From Monomorium pharaonis (Eukaryota > Arthropoda > Insecta > Hymenoptera > Formicidae), in contig NC_050476.1 of the NCBI RefSeq assembly GCF_013373865.1, positions 1,626,826 through 1,690,825 of the forward strand: a stretch of 64,000 nt of DNA. Direction: 5' to 3'. Shown piece by piece: positions 26,307-38,946 of this stretch (position 1 is the first letter of the stretch; every line of letters starts with the position of its first letter). The notes beneath the pieces are model-generated. The model was not told the DNA's origin. It made no database searches and worked only from the letters and a program-made list of their open reading frames with translations. The translations under genes and the position numbers were made by a program.

Positions 26307-28471
26307 CTTCCCGATTCCGATCGCAGGTTTCCGTCAATGCGAACTCGATGCGACAGTCCCAGCCACCACCAGCACCACTACCACCACCGGCACGTTCAAC
26401 AGCGATTCCTGCTCGCGTAACCGTTCGACCATAACACCACCTCGGCGAGTTCCATGCGCGGAACGGAGGCGACCGCGGGGATATCAAATCCGCCGATTAA
26501 ATCGCGGAAGATTTCTGCGGTTATCACACCCGCGGGAGAAGGTCGTCGTACTTGGAACGTGCTGCTCTCCCTCGCGAGGTTCCAATTGTTCGACAACAAT
26601 GGGAGATCGCGTCGCGTGTAAGACACGCGTGTCCGCTCGTCGGAGGTAACTTCCCGCACGAACAAAGAACCCGTACTTTCGCTATAACGATAACGCACAC
26701 AATTACTACGACGACGACGATTTCGCGATCAAGCCGCTCACCCCTTCGCGAGTCCAATTGTGAATTTTCTGTCTCTCTCTCTCGTTTTTCTGTTTCACAA
26801 TGGGTCTTTCTATTCACTTGCCAGGCCCAGTTTCTTCTCTCTCATTCCGTAACTAGCAAAATGATCGCACGTTCGTACAGATCGCGTCGGAACAACGGCT
26901 GCGCCGTCCGTGACATTTACGTTCAAACACGTTCACCAATTGTTGGCGTGGGTATCTTTCTTCCGCTCGAGCGACGTGCCTTGGAACGCAGAAGAATGCG
27001 TGGAGTGAGCTGTTAATAAAAGATTTCTCTTAATCCTTGTCAAGAGATGATTCAACTTGATTAATGATCATGAGTCTATTGATTGAGGATTACTCATTTC
27101 AATTCTTGGATAAATTGACACGAATTTAAACGAGATTTTATTAAGTGTAACAAGAGATCAAAGAATTACGTAAAGAACAAAATATAATTAACTCTATCGT
27201 TTCCATATTCAAAGAAATAAATAATCGACGTTTGGCCGCGTGCGAGTTTTCGGCCGGCAGAAAATGCAGCTTACCGTGACGCTCGGAGTGACGGCCACTT
27301 CCTTGAGAATCCGTGAAAGGAATCACGAGAGCATCGGTGACGTCAGCCACGTCAGGACTTTATTGGAATGCGCGTAAGAAAAAGAGAGAAGCGGGCCAAG
27401 TGGAAGGCACTGCGATCGAAATGACGACGAGAAATGCTACCGGCGTGATCGCTGGTGCCCTGCTGTTGCACGTCGCGAGGTCTTGCAGCACACGCGGCGA
27501 CGACACATGCGACGAGCGACCGGCTACAAGGACGAGCGGAAAATGCGACTCGGAGGAAAGACGAGGAGCGCGATACACGACGACGGCGCGCCTCAAGATG
27601 GCCGTTCAGGTGAGCCCAGGTTGCCAGGTGAACGTGCGAGAAGAAGAGAGAGGGAAGGAGAGAAAGAGAGGGACCCGAGAGACAGAGAGAGAAGAGCGCC
27701 CGCCGTGCGGGGTCCGTCAGCACACGGTCCCCAGGCCAGGCGGTCGCGAAGAGAAAGGTGACACCGAAAAGAGGTGGCACACCGCGCCGTGTCGACTTTG
27801 TCGGAACGGATTTCTCCGTCTGGGCATAACGGATTCATTCGTTGGGACTTGCAAGTCTCGCAAAGAATTACACGAAGAATTCTCTGGCTAACAGAATTAT
27901 GCACGTACAATATTTCTTAATATTTTATTAATCAGCGTTTGATGTATTTATCAGTCAGATCCGGGAAAGAACTAACTTTATGTATCTTCTCTGAAAAGAA
28001 GGAAATAATATTTATATGAAAAAATAAAATAATTATATGTTGAATATAATTATTTTCTTATTTTAGTGGCGTTTGAGAGTTCTAAGAAAAAGACATGAAT
28101 ATTTTAAAAAAATATCACATTAATATTTTTTCCTAAAACTTTTTAAACATATATAAAATTATATACATTATACATATATAAAATATTTACACACATATAT
28201 TTTTTAAATAATTACACAATTATACATATATATTGATAGAAAAATATTTTTTTATCAAGTTTCTGCTTTAAATAATTATTGTACACTATCTTTTTTCTTT
28301 TAACATATTTATTAGCTGACTTAGCTATAGGTTTGTCATGTGTTATCAAATTCGAATTTGATGTAAAGTTTTTTATCGATCGCGCAAAGTGCATTTTCGA
28401 CGAAATTGGTGCCCTCTCGCGACTTCCAATGAAGATTCGTAGCAATTCCGTATTAGAATTCGAAATCGAAA
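26307..28471. other. LHFPL-Prp38 intergenic region
   Basis: CpG-rich DNA from 26307 to about 27890, then strongly AT-rich DNA to 28270. It lies between divergently transcribed genes, so it should contain the LHFPL 5' leader and promoter (minus) and the Prp38 promoter (plus). Long overlapping frames at 27313-27891 on plus and 27352-27780 on minus are low-complexity Arg/Ser or Leu/Ser translations. I see no support for them as proteins. Confidence 0.55.
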
Positions 28472-29859
28472 ATGGCAAACCGCACGGTGAAAGATGCCAA
28501 GTCTATTCGCGGAACAAATCCGCAATATTTAATTGAAAAGATTACCAGATCTCGGATATACGATTCTAAATACTGGAAAGAAGAATGCTTCGCTTTGACA
28601 GCCGAGTTGTTGGTCGACAAAGCAATGGAGTTGAGGTTAGTATAAGCATAATATAACCTCTAATCGGTCTCTTTTTACCGCAATTATTTTTTATACGTTT
28701 AAGGGATAAATTTGTGGAAGAAAATTGTGCGAGAAGCATTTTCTAATCAATTATATTTGAACTTTTTTAGATTTTTAGGAGGAGTATGCGGCGGCAACGT
28801 AAAACCCACGCCGTTTCTCTGCCTCATATTGAAAATGCTCCAAATACAACCTGAGAAAGACATCATAGTCGAATTTATAAAGAATGAAGAATATAAATAC
28901 GTTCGAGCTTTAGGTGCACTGTACATGAGACTGACTGGTTCTTCCCTGGACTGTTACAAGTATCTCGAACCATTGTTCAATGACAACAGAAAGCTCAGAA
29001 TACAGAACAAGCAGGGCGTATTCGAGGTTATACATATGGATGAATTTATTGACAATCTTCTCAGGGATGAGAGAAGTTGCGACATAATTTTACCGAGGAT
29101 TCAAAAGAGGCATGTTTTAGAAGAAAATAATGAACTAGGTATATTAAGTATTTTTTGTAAACTAATATTTGTATTAAGTAGAAAAAGTAACTGTAGATTT
29201 TTTAATGATTTATTCTTGTTCTTAGTTTCTGCTAAATTTAAATGTATAAAGTAATTGTATTAAAGAATTTTATAATAACACAAAAGAGAGAATGTCAACG
29301 AACATTTATAGCAGAATCTTAATGCTCTATTTTAATTATGTTATATATATATAATCTTATCTTACAATATTTGTAATCTTACAATAATTTGCTACTTTTT
29401 CTACTGAATATAGTCAATATTATTTTTACTTAGCCATCTTTCTTATATACTTATTTACGTTATACAGAAGCGAAAATATCGGCATTGGAAGATGACATGG
29501 ATGATGGTATCGAATCATCAGAAGAAGAGGAAATTCTACCAATTAAAGAATTACCACGCAAGAGATTGGATGATCACGAGCGGGACAGAGATCGTCACAG
29601 AGATAGGGATAAGAGGCATTCCCGAACAGAGAAAAAATCTGACAAGGAAAAGCAAAGATCGAGAAGCAGAGAGAGGGACAGAGATAGAGACAGAAGAGAA
29701 CGTAAACGTAGCAAATCACCAAAATCTCACTCATCGTCGCATAAAGATAAAGACAGGGACAGGGATCATCATAGAAGAGATGACAGAGAGAGGGAGCGAG
29801 AACGAGAAAGAGAAAGGGAGCGAAATCGTAGAAGAGAACGTGACAGAATTAGACATTAA
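28472..29859 (+). CDS. Prp38: Pre-mRNA-splicing factor 38 (PRPF38A)
   Basis: Three coding exons: 28472-28635, 28771-29138 and 29468-29859, giving 307 codons plus TAA with consistent phases. The protein starts MANRTVKDAKSIRGTNPQYL. The PRP38 domain covers about residues 10-180, with GGNVKPTPFLCL, MLQIQPEKDIIVEFIKN, RALGALYMRLTG and CDIILPRIQKR, all near-identical to human PRPF38A. An acidic linker (ALEDDMDD, SSEEEE) precedes a C-terminal tail rich in RD, RE and RS dipeptides, typical of spliceosomal proteins. Prp38 is a nuclear U4/U6.U5 tri-snRNP or pre-catalytic spliceosome component required for activation. Total length is close to the human protein (recalled at 312). The gene looks intact. 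Its 3' end faces Mon1. Confidence 0.96.
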
Positions 29860-29904
29860 AGTGATAATACAGCAAATTTTTATCAAGTTTATATAACCAA
29901 GGTA

Positions 29905-29910
29905 AATAAA
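29905..29910 (+). terminator. Prp38 poly(A) signal
   Basis: AATAAA lies 46 bases after the Prp38 stop codon on the same strand, implying a very short 3' UTR and separation from the convergent Mon1 transcript. Confidence 0.6.
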
Positions 29911-30078
29911 AGATAAATCATTTTTTATACTCTTATCAACATCTACATATTTTTAGCACTGGTGACATTTACAAGAATTCGGTATTAAAATTGCACAACA
30001 TGCATCCGGAATCGAATCCGTTGTAACGTATTCAAATTTATGTACATTTTCGCATTATTTGCATTATATTACAATTGC

Positions 30079-30084
30079 TTTATT
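30079..30084 (-). terminator. Candidate Mon1 poly(A) signal
   Basis: TTTATT on plus is AATAAA on minus, about 190 bases beyond the Mon1 stop codon. With the Prp38 signal at 29905, the convergent transcripts would end within about 170 bases of each other. Confidence 0.5.
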
Positions 30085-30273
30085 AAATAAAAAAATAACG
30101 ATGTCGCTGGACGAATAGTAACTATATTCCTGCTCTCGAAAACTTACGACGAAGATATTTTTGGAATTCTTCATACATCTCGCACATTTTCGAAATTTGG
30201 TCAACAGATATTTCTATCAATCACATATATCATTTCTCTCTATATATAATAGAAACAAAATGCTTGGCAATGT

Positions 30274-32406
30274 TTAAAACGTAGGCGAGTTCAGAATGAA
30301 TAATCTCTCCTCTTCCTTCTTTATCCATTTCAACAGTTTGCTCACTGCCTCAATGGCATCTGGTTTTGTTACTAGAGGCTCAAATGTTACATACAACTCG
30401 AAACCAGAAGCCACCTGAAAGTGATAATTTTCTTTTTAATTGAAGAAAAAATCTCTAAATTACATATAAAAATCTTTACTCACCCATGCCAACATCGTTT
30501 CCTTATCTAACTGCTGAAATATAAGTTTCAACGGTCGACTAGGGGAATGTAGTCTGTGATGCAAACATTGATAAAGTCCCAATAATCTGAAAAATATTTA
30601 TTTTAAAAAAATATCTTTTTATTCGTTTATTATTATTAAAAAGTTGATATTTTACCGTTCTATCTCTTCATCCGTTGTATAAGGCGGTTGAAAACCAGGA
30701 CTCCAGAACTGAGCGGTGCTTTTGCATTTATATAAAACGTGTCGCATCTCAGGTAATCCAATGTCAGCAGTTGTTACTGTTGGTTTGTTCATAGACTCGT
30801 TTATTGCTTCCAGACAGTTTATTCGTCGCAATTTCTCCACAATTTTCTACCGACACAAATATATTTATTGATAAATCGACTTTTATGCTATTTATCTCTC
30901 GTTATTTAATCAGTTTTACTTCTCGTAATAATTCTTACTTGTTTGGCTTCTGATAGCACGAAAAACACGTCCCTATCAACGGTGAGTAACAATAAACATG
31001 CCTGACAATCTTCTGCCAAATATGATACATGGCCGTGCATATATCCGTTGGAATCGAATTTCGGTAGGCATATCGGCGTCCAGCTCTCAGCAGTTTTCAG
31101 TGACTCGGAACTGTCCACTAGATTTTGTATTATATGTAAATCCATCGGGTGTAGGAAAAATTTATTCATTCTAACTAGTGTAACCAATTGATTGTTAGCT
31201 AGAAGTATGGCAAATACTAAGTTCTGAAAGACATATCTCTCTTAATAAAACCAACAGTTAAAATTGACCTCACAAACACGTATACATAGTAAACGTTTTA
31301 TACCTTGATTTTAGCACAAGTCTGAATAATGGTCTGTGTAATGGAACTTCTCATGGAGGGAAGCAAGGGCAAACATTTGATGGCTCCTAGAAAAAATGCT
31401 GGCTCTCTGTCCATAAAGTTCAGTAAATGGTCTATCAGTCTTTCACTGCCACTTAATAACCTCCGTAGATCAAAATTTCTTCTTTGATCATATACTCTAT
31501 TTAACTGGGACTGTGTCAACACAGAGATTATCTGATTATATACATATCTGTAATTAAATACATATCGGATGTAAAAAATCTTACTGAAAAGGCACAAAAT
31601 ACCACCTTTAGAAAAATAACACATACGTTAATTGTAAAGTGAGCTGAGGTACACTTTCCAATGTTTTGGATACCGCCACTAATATCAACGGGCCCTTCAT
31701 GACAAAAACAAAGTTTGTATCACCGGCGTGCACCGATCTTATCATATCGCTGCCAGCCTGAACGAACGACACTAAGGCCTGCATGACTCCCATGACTGTG
31801 ACTAGCTTGTCCTCTGAACTGTATCTGGAATATATCGGCTTCCCCGCTTGACTGAGGATAAAAATATGCTTCTTTTGCGCCAGCCACGTCTTGCAACGCA
31901 ACGGGTCCCCGTCTGTAATATTACTTTGACCCAAACGGTGCGCGACATCATCCTAAAACGTGATTCAATTCATTCGGTTTACGTTCAGAATATGATCTAT
32001 GGTATCAGAATGCATTGCAAATTTAAGAAAGAAAAGGGAGGAAACTCCTAACCATCTCCGCGTCATCTAACGAAAGACTTTTCTCGGATTCTTCTCGCGA
32101 ACTGGCGACGGCAGCGGGGGCGACGGCGGCAATAATAGTAGTAGTGGTGGTGGTGTTGGTGGTGGTAGTGATAGCGGGTGTCGCGGAAACGTCGTGCACG
32201 ACGTCCTCCTGGATCTCGGAAATATTGCTAGTAGTGCTCTCCTTTGTCTGCCTGTCGCCGTCGATGCTGCTGCTCATCTCCTGCTCGTACTCGTCGAAGC
32301 TGTCGGTAGTGACGAGCATGGTTTCCGTAGAGGCGCCGGGCTCGATCCCGGGCTCGGCTATGCCGCTGTCGATTGACTCGACAACGATCGGCTCCTTCGC
32401 GGCCAT
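30274..32406 (-). CDS. Mon1: Vacuolar fusion protein MON1 homolog
   Basis: Seven coding exons on minus: 32406-32053, 31952-31627, 31547-31304, 31223-30939, 30846-30656, 30586-30484 and 30414-30274. All splice sites are GT-AG and phases are continuous, giving 547 codons plus TAA. The first ~118 residues are a low-complexity acidic/Ser/Thr region with a Thr-rich run. The conserved part begins with CKTWLAQKKHIFILSQAGKP and SRYSSEDKLVTVMGVMQALV, then FDLRRLLSGSERLIDHLL, RMNKFFLHPMDLHII, WTPICLPKFDSNGYMH, GLPEMRHVLYKCKS and a C-terminal WIKKEEERLFIL. All match MON1/SAND longin-type proteins. Mon1 with Ccz1 is the guanine-nucleotide exchange factor for Rab7 on late endosomes. No Ccz1 gene is in the window. 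AG at 32409-32410 just before the ATG suggests a spliced 5' UTR, with a leader exon near 32769. Confidence 0.96.
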
Positions 32407-32756
32407 CTCTGCAACAACCGCGACAACGTCACCGACAACTCCGCGTTACTCCGCGATCCTCGCCGACGCACATTTAACAGCGGCACTGACGGCAAAACGC
32501 AACCCGACTACCCGACACTCCCCGACACAGATCAGCCGCCATTCCGCGTTAATTCATCGCGGGACCGCTAGGTGCGACGAGGAATTTCTCCTAGTTTATG
32601 ACACGAAAACAATGCGACGAGCACATGATGCTGCACTTTCTAAATGAATACAATCAATTCCACGACAAGTTCACGTATCGTTCGTTATTGCATCGGCCTC
32701 TGTTACGTACGATTTCACATGGCTCGCGTGTCTATTAACGCAACGGCACTTTAAAC

Positions 32757-33111
32757 ATAACATCGTACCTGCACAACATCGCACAATTCGAATTCTGAAC
32801 ATGCGAGACACGTACGGTGTCAACAGAACGTCTAACTGGCGCTGGAGTGGCGTACGTGATTGCTGGCAGGCAGACTCGGCGGTACTCGGCGCTAGTCGGC
32901 GCCACTCGGCGTTGCTAGGCGACCGACTTGTTGACTCGCCGCGCCTGCGCCGACTACCGCCGAGTCACGTACGCCGCTGCCGTCGCCATATTGCTCCGCG
33001 CTCCAGCGCCGATCAGACGCTCTGTCGACTCCGTGCGTGTTCGTGCGTGTCTCTGCGTGTCTCGCGTGTTCAGAATTCGTATTGTGCGATGTTGTACAGG
33101 TACGGTGTTGC
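32757..33111. promoter_or_regulatory. Mirrored Mon1 promoter/leader region (imperfect inverted duplication)
   Basis: Two arms of about 165 bases (about 32757-32930 and 32938-33111) are imperfect reverse complements. Shared blocks include ACAACATCGCACAAT, CGAATTCTGAACA, GCGAGACACG, GGCGCTGGAG and GGCGTACGTGA. Each arm ends outward with a splice-donor-like sequence: GCAG|GTACGATG on minus at 32769, and ACAG|GTACGGTG on plus at 33099. The minus arm would fit the Mon1 leader exon. The plus arm would start a transcript running right. CpG-rich with no TATA seen. That this is a promoter is inference; the symmetry is visible directly. Confidence 0.6.
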
Positions 33112-36100
33112 TAGCAAACGATACGCGAGTTATGTGAGATCGTAGCAGAGGTCGTATTCACGTGTAAAGCGCGTTTGTTTTCGGTTTCGAGTGAAGTGTT
33201 CGCGTGCGCGTTCGAGCAAAGCGTTTGCTCGAAGGGAATACGTTCGCGATAATACGGTAGAATATCGCGAGTGCCAATTAAATGAAGTGCTACTAGTCGT
33301 CGTGCGAGCACAAATAGAAAATTCTCGAAACGAATTTATCTCCGTTTGTTGTATCTCGGCGCGTAATTTTCATTCAACCGCTTTCCTCGGCCTGCGTTTC
33401 CATGAAGTTACGTGACGTCACTTCACTTTCGTGCCATTGATTTTCGCCGCCAATCAGACGAGCCGTCCTTTTCACATATTTTTTCAAATGTAACGGTCGC
33501 GCCAAGTGAAATTCTCGCACACGGTTTACGTTTTACTCGTGTATGATATATTATCCATAATATCGGGAGTGCCGAATAAAGTATCGGGTGATCGTTATTA
33601 ATGTGCGGTTCGAGAATAGCAGGATGATGTCAGCAGAAAGCGGCATCCATGAAGCAACTTGGTATATACTATTTTTTCAAGCGATACATTTTGTGTGCTT
33701 TCCAGCAAGACATTGTAACACAGTGTCTTGCTGGAAAGCACACATTTCTTTACCTGCTTTTGCGTTTGAGTTTAGAAATAATATTTATCACATTTTCAGA
33801 ATCAAAATCGGGAAAGGAATGTACCAGTAGCAGCAGCAGCAACAGCAACAACAGCAATTGTGAGTGAATTTTTATCAAATTAATTATCATTGAATTCATA
33901 TCATGTATATGTGGAACAAAATGATATGTGATAAACATGGTGCGAGATAAAATATTGCTCTATTTTAAAAGAAAATTATCACCAAATTGATTGATTAATT
34001 AAATACTTGGTTTTTCATTAATATTCGTAACGCTTTAAATAAAAATAATAGCATATTAGAATCTTTTAATAATGAAACAAGAAATAAGAAATTAATTCCA
34101 ATGGTAAGACGTATTTTTCTAATGCTGAATAGATCTCGTAGGTAGCAATAATTTCATAATGAAAAGAAAACTAAAAGCTTATATTTTGCAATTTTATATT
34201 TCTAATACCAAATATCCAATACATTTTGCTTTTACAATTACAATGCAAAACTTAGAAAAATTTAACATTCTTCTAACAGTAAAAAATGTGTAATTTATAT
34301 CCAAAGTAGGGATAGTTTTACCTAAATGCAATAGATTTTAAACAATATGATTTATAAAAATTACTATTATTAAAAAATAAAATCATATTGATTAAAAGAC
34401 ATGTATTTATGCTGTCATTTACGCAATAAATTAATAAGAGAGCGATTCAATAAAATTTATCGTATTTCATATCAAAAGTATCAGCTTACAAATACTTCAT
34501 ATATATGATTTATTGATTGTTAAAATGGGTGGGTTAAATATGAATAATAAAAGTATCGATTAGCATATGATAATTTGTAAAGTATGCTGCTATAAATTAT
34601 ATGTATATGGGAGTAACATATATATATCATCACGTAAACTGTATTTTATATCTCTGACTAAAAATTCTTCATCCTGAGTTCGGCAACTCGATTAAAGGTT
34701 TTACTCGAAATTATGTGAATTTAATAAATTTACAGACTACAGTCATAAATAATAAAACAAAATTGTCTTTTATAAACTGAATAAAATTTTAGATTTGAAT
34801 ACATATGTCTAACATATCTCACTTAATTTGCATTATATTTTATTATAACTGAAGTACAGATAAATTTTATTTATTACAATGTTTTAAAGACTAAATTGCA
34901 AAATCCGTTTTTTAGTAAGGGTTACGGCTTCATAAAACGCAAGCCAAAAAAGTCATGGCAAAATATTACTTCTATAAAATACAATGTTTGAATTAAAAAC
35001 ACAATTTACATTTATAACTAGTAAGGAGGAGATATTATTTATTAAAATACTTTAAAAAATTAAATTGCAACATTTGACTCTTTAGAAGCTTTTTTTAGTT
35101 TCATAAGAAATAAGTTTAATAGTAAAATTTCTAACAAGACAAAATATATTGGATAGAGATATATGTATCTATATTTTTACATCGAAAATGAAATGTATAA
35201 ATGAATTAACCCATTCCTATGAACCCTTTAAATAATCGCGCGGTACTTAATGACATTCTCTATGTTTTGTGGCAGTTAAGAAATAAGTTCACGCAAAGTC
35301 ACCGATTGTAAACGAAAATAGTAATGGAAGAATGACCGCTGTTTGCAGAGAAAATTCGTAATTAAAGAGATCCTCTTTGTAATTTCAAGCAAACTTTAAG
35401 CAGTACGACAACTACAGTCCAAAAGTAGAGACTTTTGGACTTGTTGCCATCAAATAAATATGTATTGGGATTCGACTTGAATATAATAATCTTCATTTCA
35501 CTGCCACGCGAGATTCAAAGTGATACTTACACTAGTCAGTAAATTGATATATGTACTTACAAAACTTAATACATTTTAAGTAAAAAATATTTTAATCAAA
35601 TCTACATAAAAATTAAATCTAGAAAGTATCAATTTACAATTTATTATTTTAAAGTCTTATTATTCTAAAATATTTATTAAACAGTCGTTACTAATGCACC
35701 TATTGCAGTAATTTTACTAATATAAGTCAAATTCATTGCAAAATTTATTTTTTTATTTAATGCTTTTTACATTTTAATAATATATTGCTTCATGATCACA
35801 AGTACAACAAGAAGTTATCACATTCATATGGGATAAACAATAACAGATAAACAATACATCTAAAAGTGTATCATTTTTACAACAAGAAAAAGCTTATGTT
35901 TCATCTGTTCTGTATTCTGTTAAACTTACAAATTTGATGTGAAAATATAAGTATCTTATCCATAAAATTTTGTAATAATTTAACAATTAAGTATGTGTCA
36001 TTACTATTTTTTCCCTTCATTTTAAATTTATTGTAATACACATAATAACGTAGTATCATGTAATTGCTACATAATTGCTTCTTTCTTGTTTTTAATACTT

Positions 36101-36254
36101 ACGTACATTTTTTAAATATTGCGTATTAACAATATAAAAAGGCACTTTCATCGAATTATTTCGCATTAACAATTTGTGAAAAGTCGTATTATAAAGTATT
36201 TCGCAATATCTCACTCATTGTAAATTTTTGTCATCATCAAATAATAAAAAACAT
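33112..36254. other. Mon1 to TTC17-like intergenic DNA
   Basis: CpG-rich DNA to about 33560 gives way to AT-rich DNA. A perfect 21 bp hairpin lies at 33692-33744. A CAG/CAA-type repeat at 33828-33856 is followed by a donor-like GTGAGT at 33861, so 33.6-33.86 kb could be a plus-strand exon. A small 11 bp hairpin with a four-base loop lies at 35416-35441. From 34 kb on, no coding is seen on either strand. Confidence 0.5.
33692..33744. repeat. Perfect 21-bp inverted repeat with 11-nt loop
   Basis: The arm TGTGTGCTTTCCAGCAAGACA at 33692-33712 is exactly reverse-complemented at 33724-33744, separated by TTGTAACACAG. Transcribed from either strand it folds into a 53-nt perfect stem-loop. It is not flanked by extended imperfect pairing as a typical pri-miRNA would be. 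Confidence 0.9.
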
Positions 36255-36901
36255 GGTATTACTCGCAACCTTGTAATAGCAGGCTCAAAATTTGGGTCAA
36301 GTTAAAGCGAAGATCTATAGAAACTTGCAGCAGTGTCGAAGTCACCCTGTAAAAAAAATACTAGTTAATACGAATAGTTAAATCTCTGTTTCATTATACA
36401 GTTAAGGCCAAAAGTATTACGTAAAAATATTTTTTTATTCATCTGATATTCTTTTATTTGGGTTATTTTCAAGATTAGAAATGTTACTTAAAAAAAAATA
36501 ATGCGTTATTACATTATCGTTATTTTTTGTAAAAAATAATTTAATATTATTATTTAGAAAGTAATAATTCTTTATCTTATCTTTTTGTAATGTTAAAGTA
36601 AAATATTAATTTTAAAATATATTATTTAAAAATATTAAAACTTAAAACTCTAAATATATAATATATATAAACTTTCTTTAGATTAAATTTATCTAATAAT
36701 TCTTCTCTAATTCTTTATAATTCACATTAATATTTTTATTTTTTATATACTTATCTTTATAAAAATTTAAACTCAATTTGTAAACGCAAAAATTATATTG
36801 AAACAATGTTTTATCAAACATTGTTTTTAAAGATTAATGTCATTATTCGAAACGCGTTTCAATTTCTCTATCAATAAGAACTAAAAATTTGTAATTTACG
36901 T

Positions 36902-36905
<4 letters not shown>

Positions 36906-36988
<83 letters not shown>

Positions 36989-36989
36989 C
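36906..36989. repeat. Mirror microsatellite (GT)n-GCGC-(AC)n
   Basis: About 27 GT units meet a GCGCGC core and continue as about 12 AC units, giving an inverted-repeat microsatellite. It lies between the last two TTC17-like pieces. Alternating purine-pyrimidine throughout. Confidence 0.95.
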
Positions 36990-38758
36990 GCATATGTATA
37001 TACATTTTTTAATTTATACATACCGACTACATACATCAAGTTTTGTCATATAAATTTGTGAAATACAAATAGAGAAGCGGCCCAGTCTTTATATTTAAGC
37101 TCGTCGCATTCATCTTTGTTCGGATAGTAGGACTCTTTTTGATTGTCAGATATCTTATTGGATGAGTCAGTGTATGTACGTAACATGTCCTTCAATATAA
37201 AAAATTTATAAATAATACAAAATAATACAAATTATAATTTTATTTATAATAAAATTATACAAGTATAAAAAGTATTTATGTATAGATCATCTCAGGGATT
37301 TGTAATTTAAATATATAAAATAATATACAATATTTTTATGATCTTTAATTTTGTTATGACTTTTTAATTTTGTTATCATTTGCTTACGTAATTTATGTTA
37401 TCTGAAATTCTAGTCATATGCACATGTGGCTCGTCTAGTTCAGTTGCGCTATTAGGAAGTAATAATGAATGTGTAAGACCTTGGCGCGATTGTTCTTTTT
37501 TATTGTAATATGATATGTCCAATAATCCAATTTTATGACTACTCCAACAATTTATCCCTATAATAACAGTTTTTCAATATCAACAAGCTATAGTAGAGAA
37601 AATTCATATTCCATTTTGGAAGAAAATATTAAAAGATACATCTAAATCTGAGACATTGTGTATGTTAAATAAAATCAAATAAAATAAAATCACATCTAAA
37701 ACAGGTAAAATAATAAAAGAAGTATAAATAAATAACAATAATTTTTATTATTTTTAATATATACTATGACACAAGAAAAACTAGTACATAACAAGACAAG
37801 ATAATGACAATACAAAATGCATAAGTCAAAATTATTATTTTTTACTAAGTTCAAACAAAAATAAACACCAACATAAATTCAAAATAATATCAAATAAAAC
37901 ATACGATTTTTCTTTATTCAATTAAAATATAGGTAAAAAATAGTCTTTTTAAGTATTTTTAAGTATTTTAAAAATATTATATGTAGAATTAATTCTTTCT
38001 ATGACACAAAATTTAATATTCTTCATGCATACCTGCACAGCATTAATTCGTAAGGCTTTGTCCGTAATTCTTATAGCATCGTCAATTAAACCTATTTTAT
38101 GGTGTATCAAAGCTATACTAACTAAAGGTACATCTTTAAATTCTTCAGGAACACTTTCCAATGTTAACTGCAAACAATCTAAGGCTAAACGAGGTTTTCC
38201 CATTATTCTCCAATGTAAAGATGCAAGCATAGACAACACCTATGGAGCTGCGACCTGTTTTAACATAATTTTCTCATCAGAATATTACAGTTATTACAGT
38301 TATTATAATAACAAAATTATTAGAAGCGTTCGAAATTAAGCATTTGTGAGATCAAATCGTATCAAATCTTTGATAACATGTTTGAAATTGAATTGAATCA
38401 AATCTGAAATTTTTATGTTAAATCTTTGATATGAATCAAGTTTGAGTCAAATTTTCAAAGGATTTACATACTAATTTAAAAATAAAATTTTCAGTAACGT
38501 TGCAGATCCTTTTTAATAAATAAGTTAAAAAACAATTTCAGAAAATAATTATAAAAATAATGCACTAAGTAAAAATATATAATAAATATTAGATAATAAG
38601 TATAAAAGTGTTATATGAAAAATAAATATTAAACACATCGTATAAATTATATCGTATAATGTTACTGTCGAATAATACTTTAATGTATTCATTATAAAAA
38701 TATAATGGAATAACATTTATTCAAATTTTATTTTATATTTTAGAAAATTATGATATAA

Positions 38759-38761
<3 letters not shown>

Positions 38762-38832
<71 letters not shown>

Positions 38833-38848
38833 GCGCGCGCGAGAGAGA

Positions 38849-38943
<95 letters not shown>
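38762..38943. repeat. Mirror microsatellite (CT)n-CGCGCGCG-(GA)n
   Basis: About 69 bases of CT repeat, a short ACGCGCGCGC core, then about 100 bases of GA repeat. The two arms are reverse complements, so one strand could form a long hairpin. It sits in a TTC17-like intron. Confidence 0.95.

Positions 38944-38946
<3 letters not shown>

Noticed and set aside
27313..27891. 192-codon plus-strand frame in the LHFPL-Prp38 gap
   Set aside because: The translation is Arg/Glu/Thr-rich and low in complexity, with equally long frames on the opposite strand. This is typical of CpG-rich promoter DNA.
35416..35441. 11-bp hairpin with a four-base loop
   Set aside because: Stems this short occur by chance in tens of kilobases of AT-rich DNA. 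No transcript or signal supports a function.
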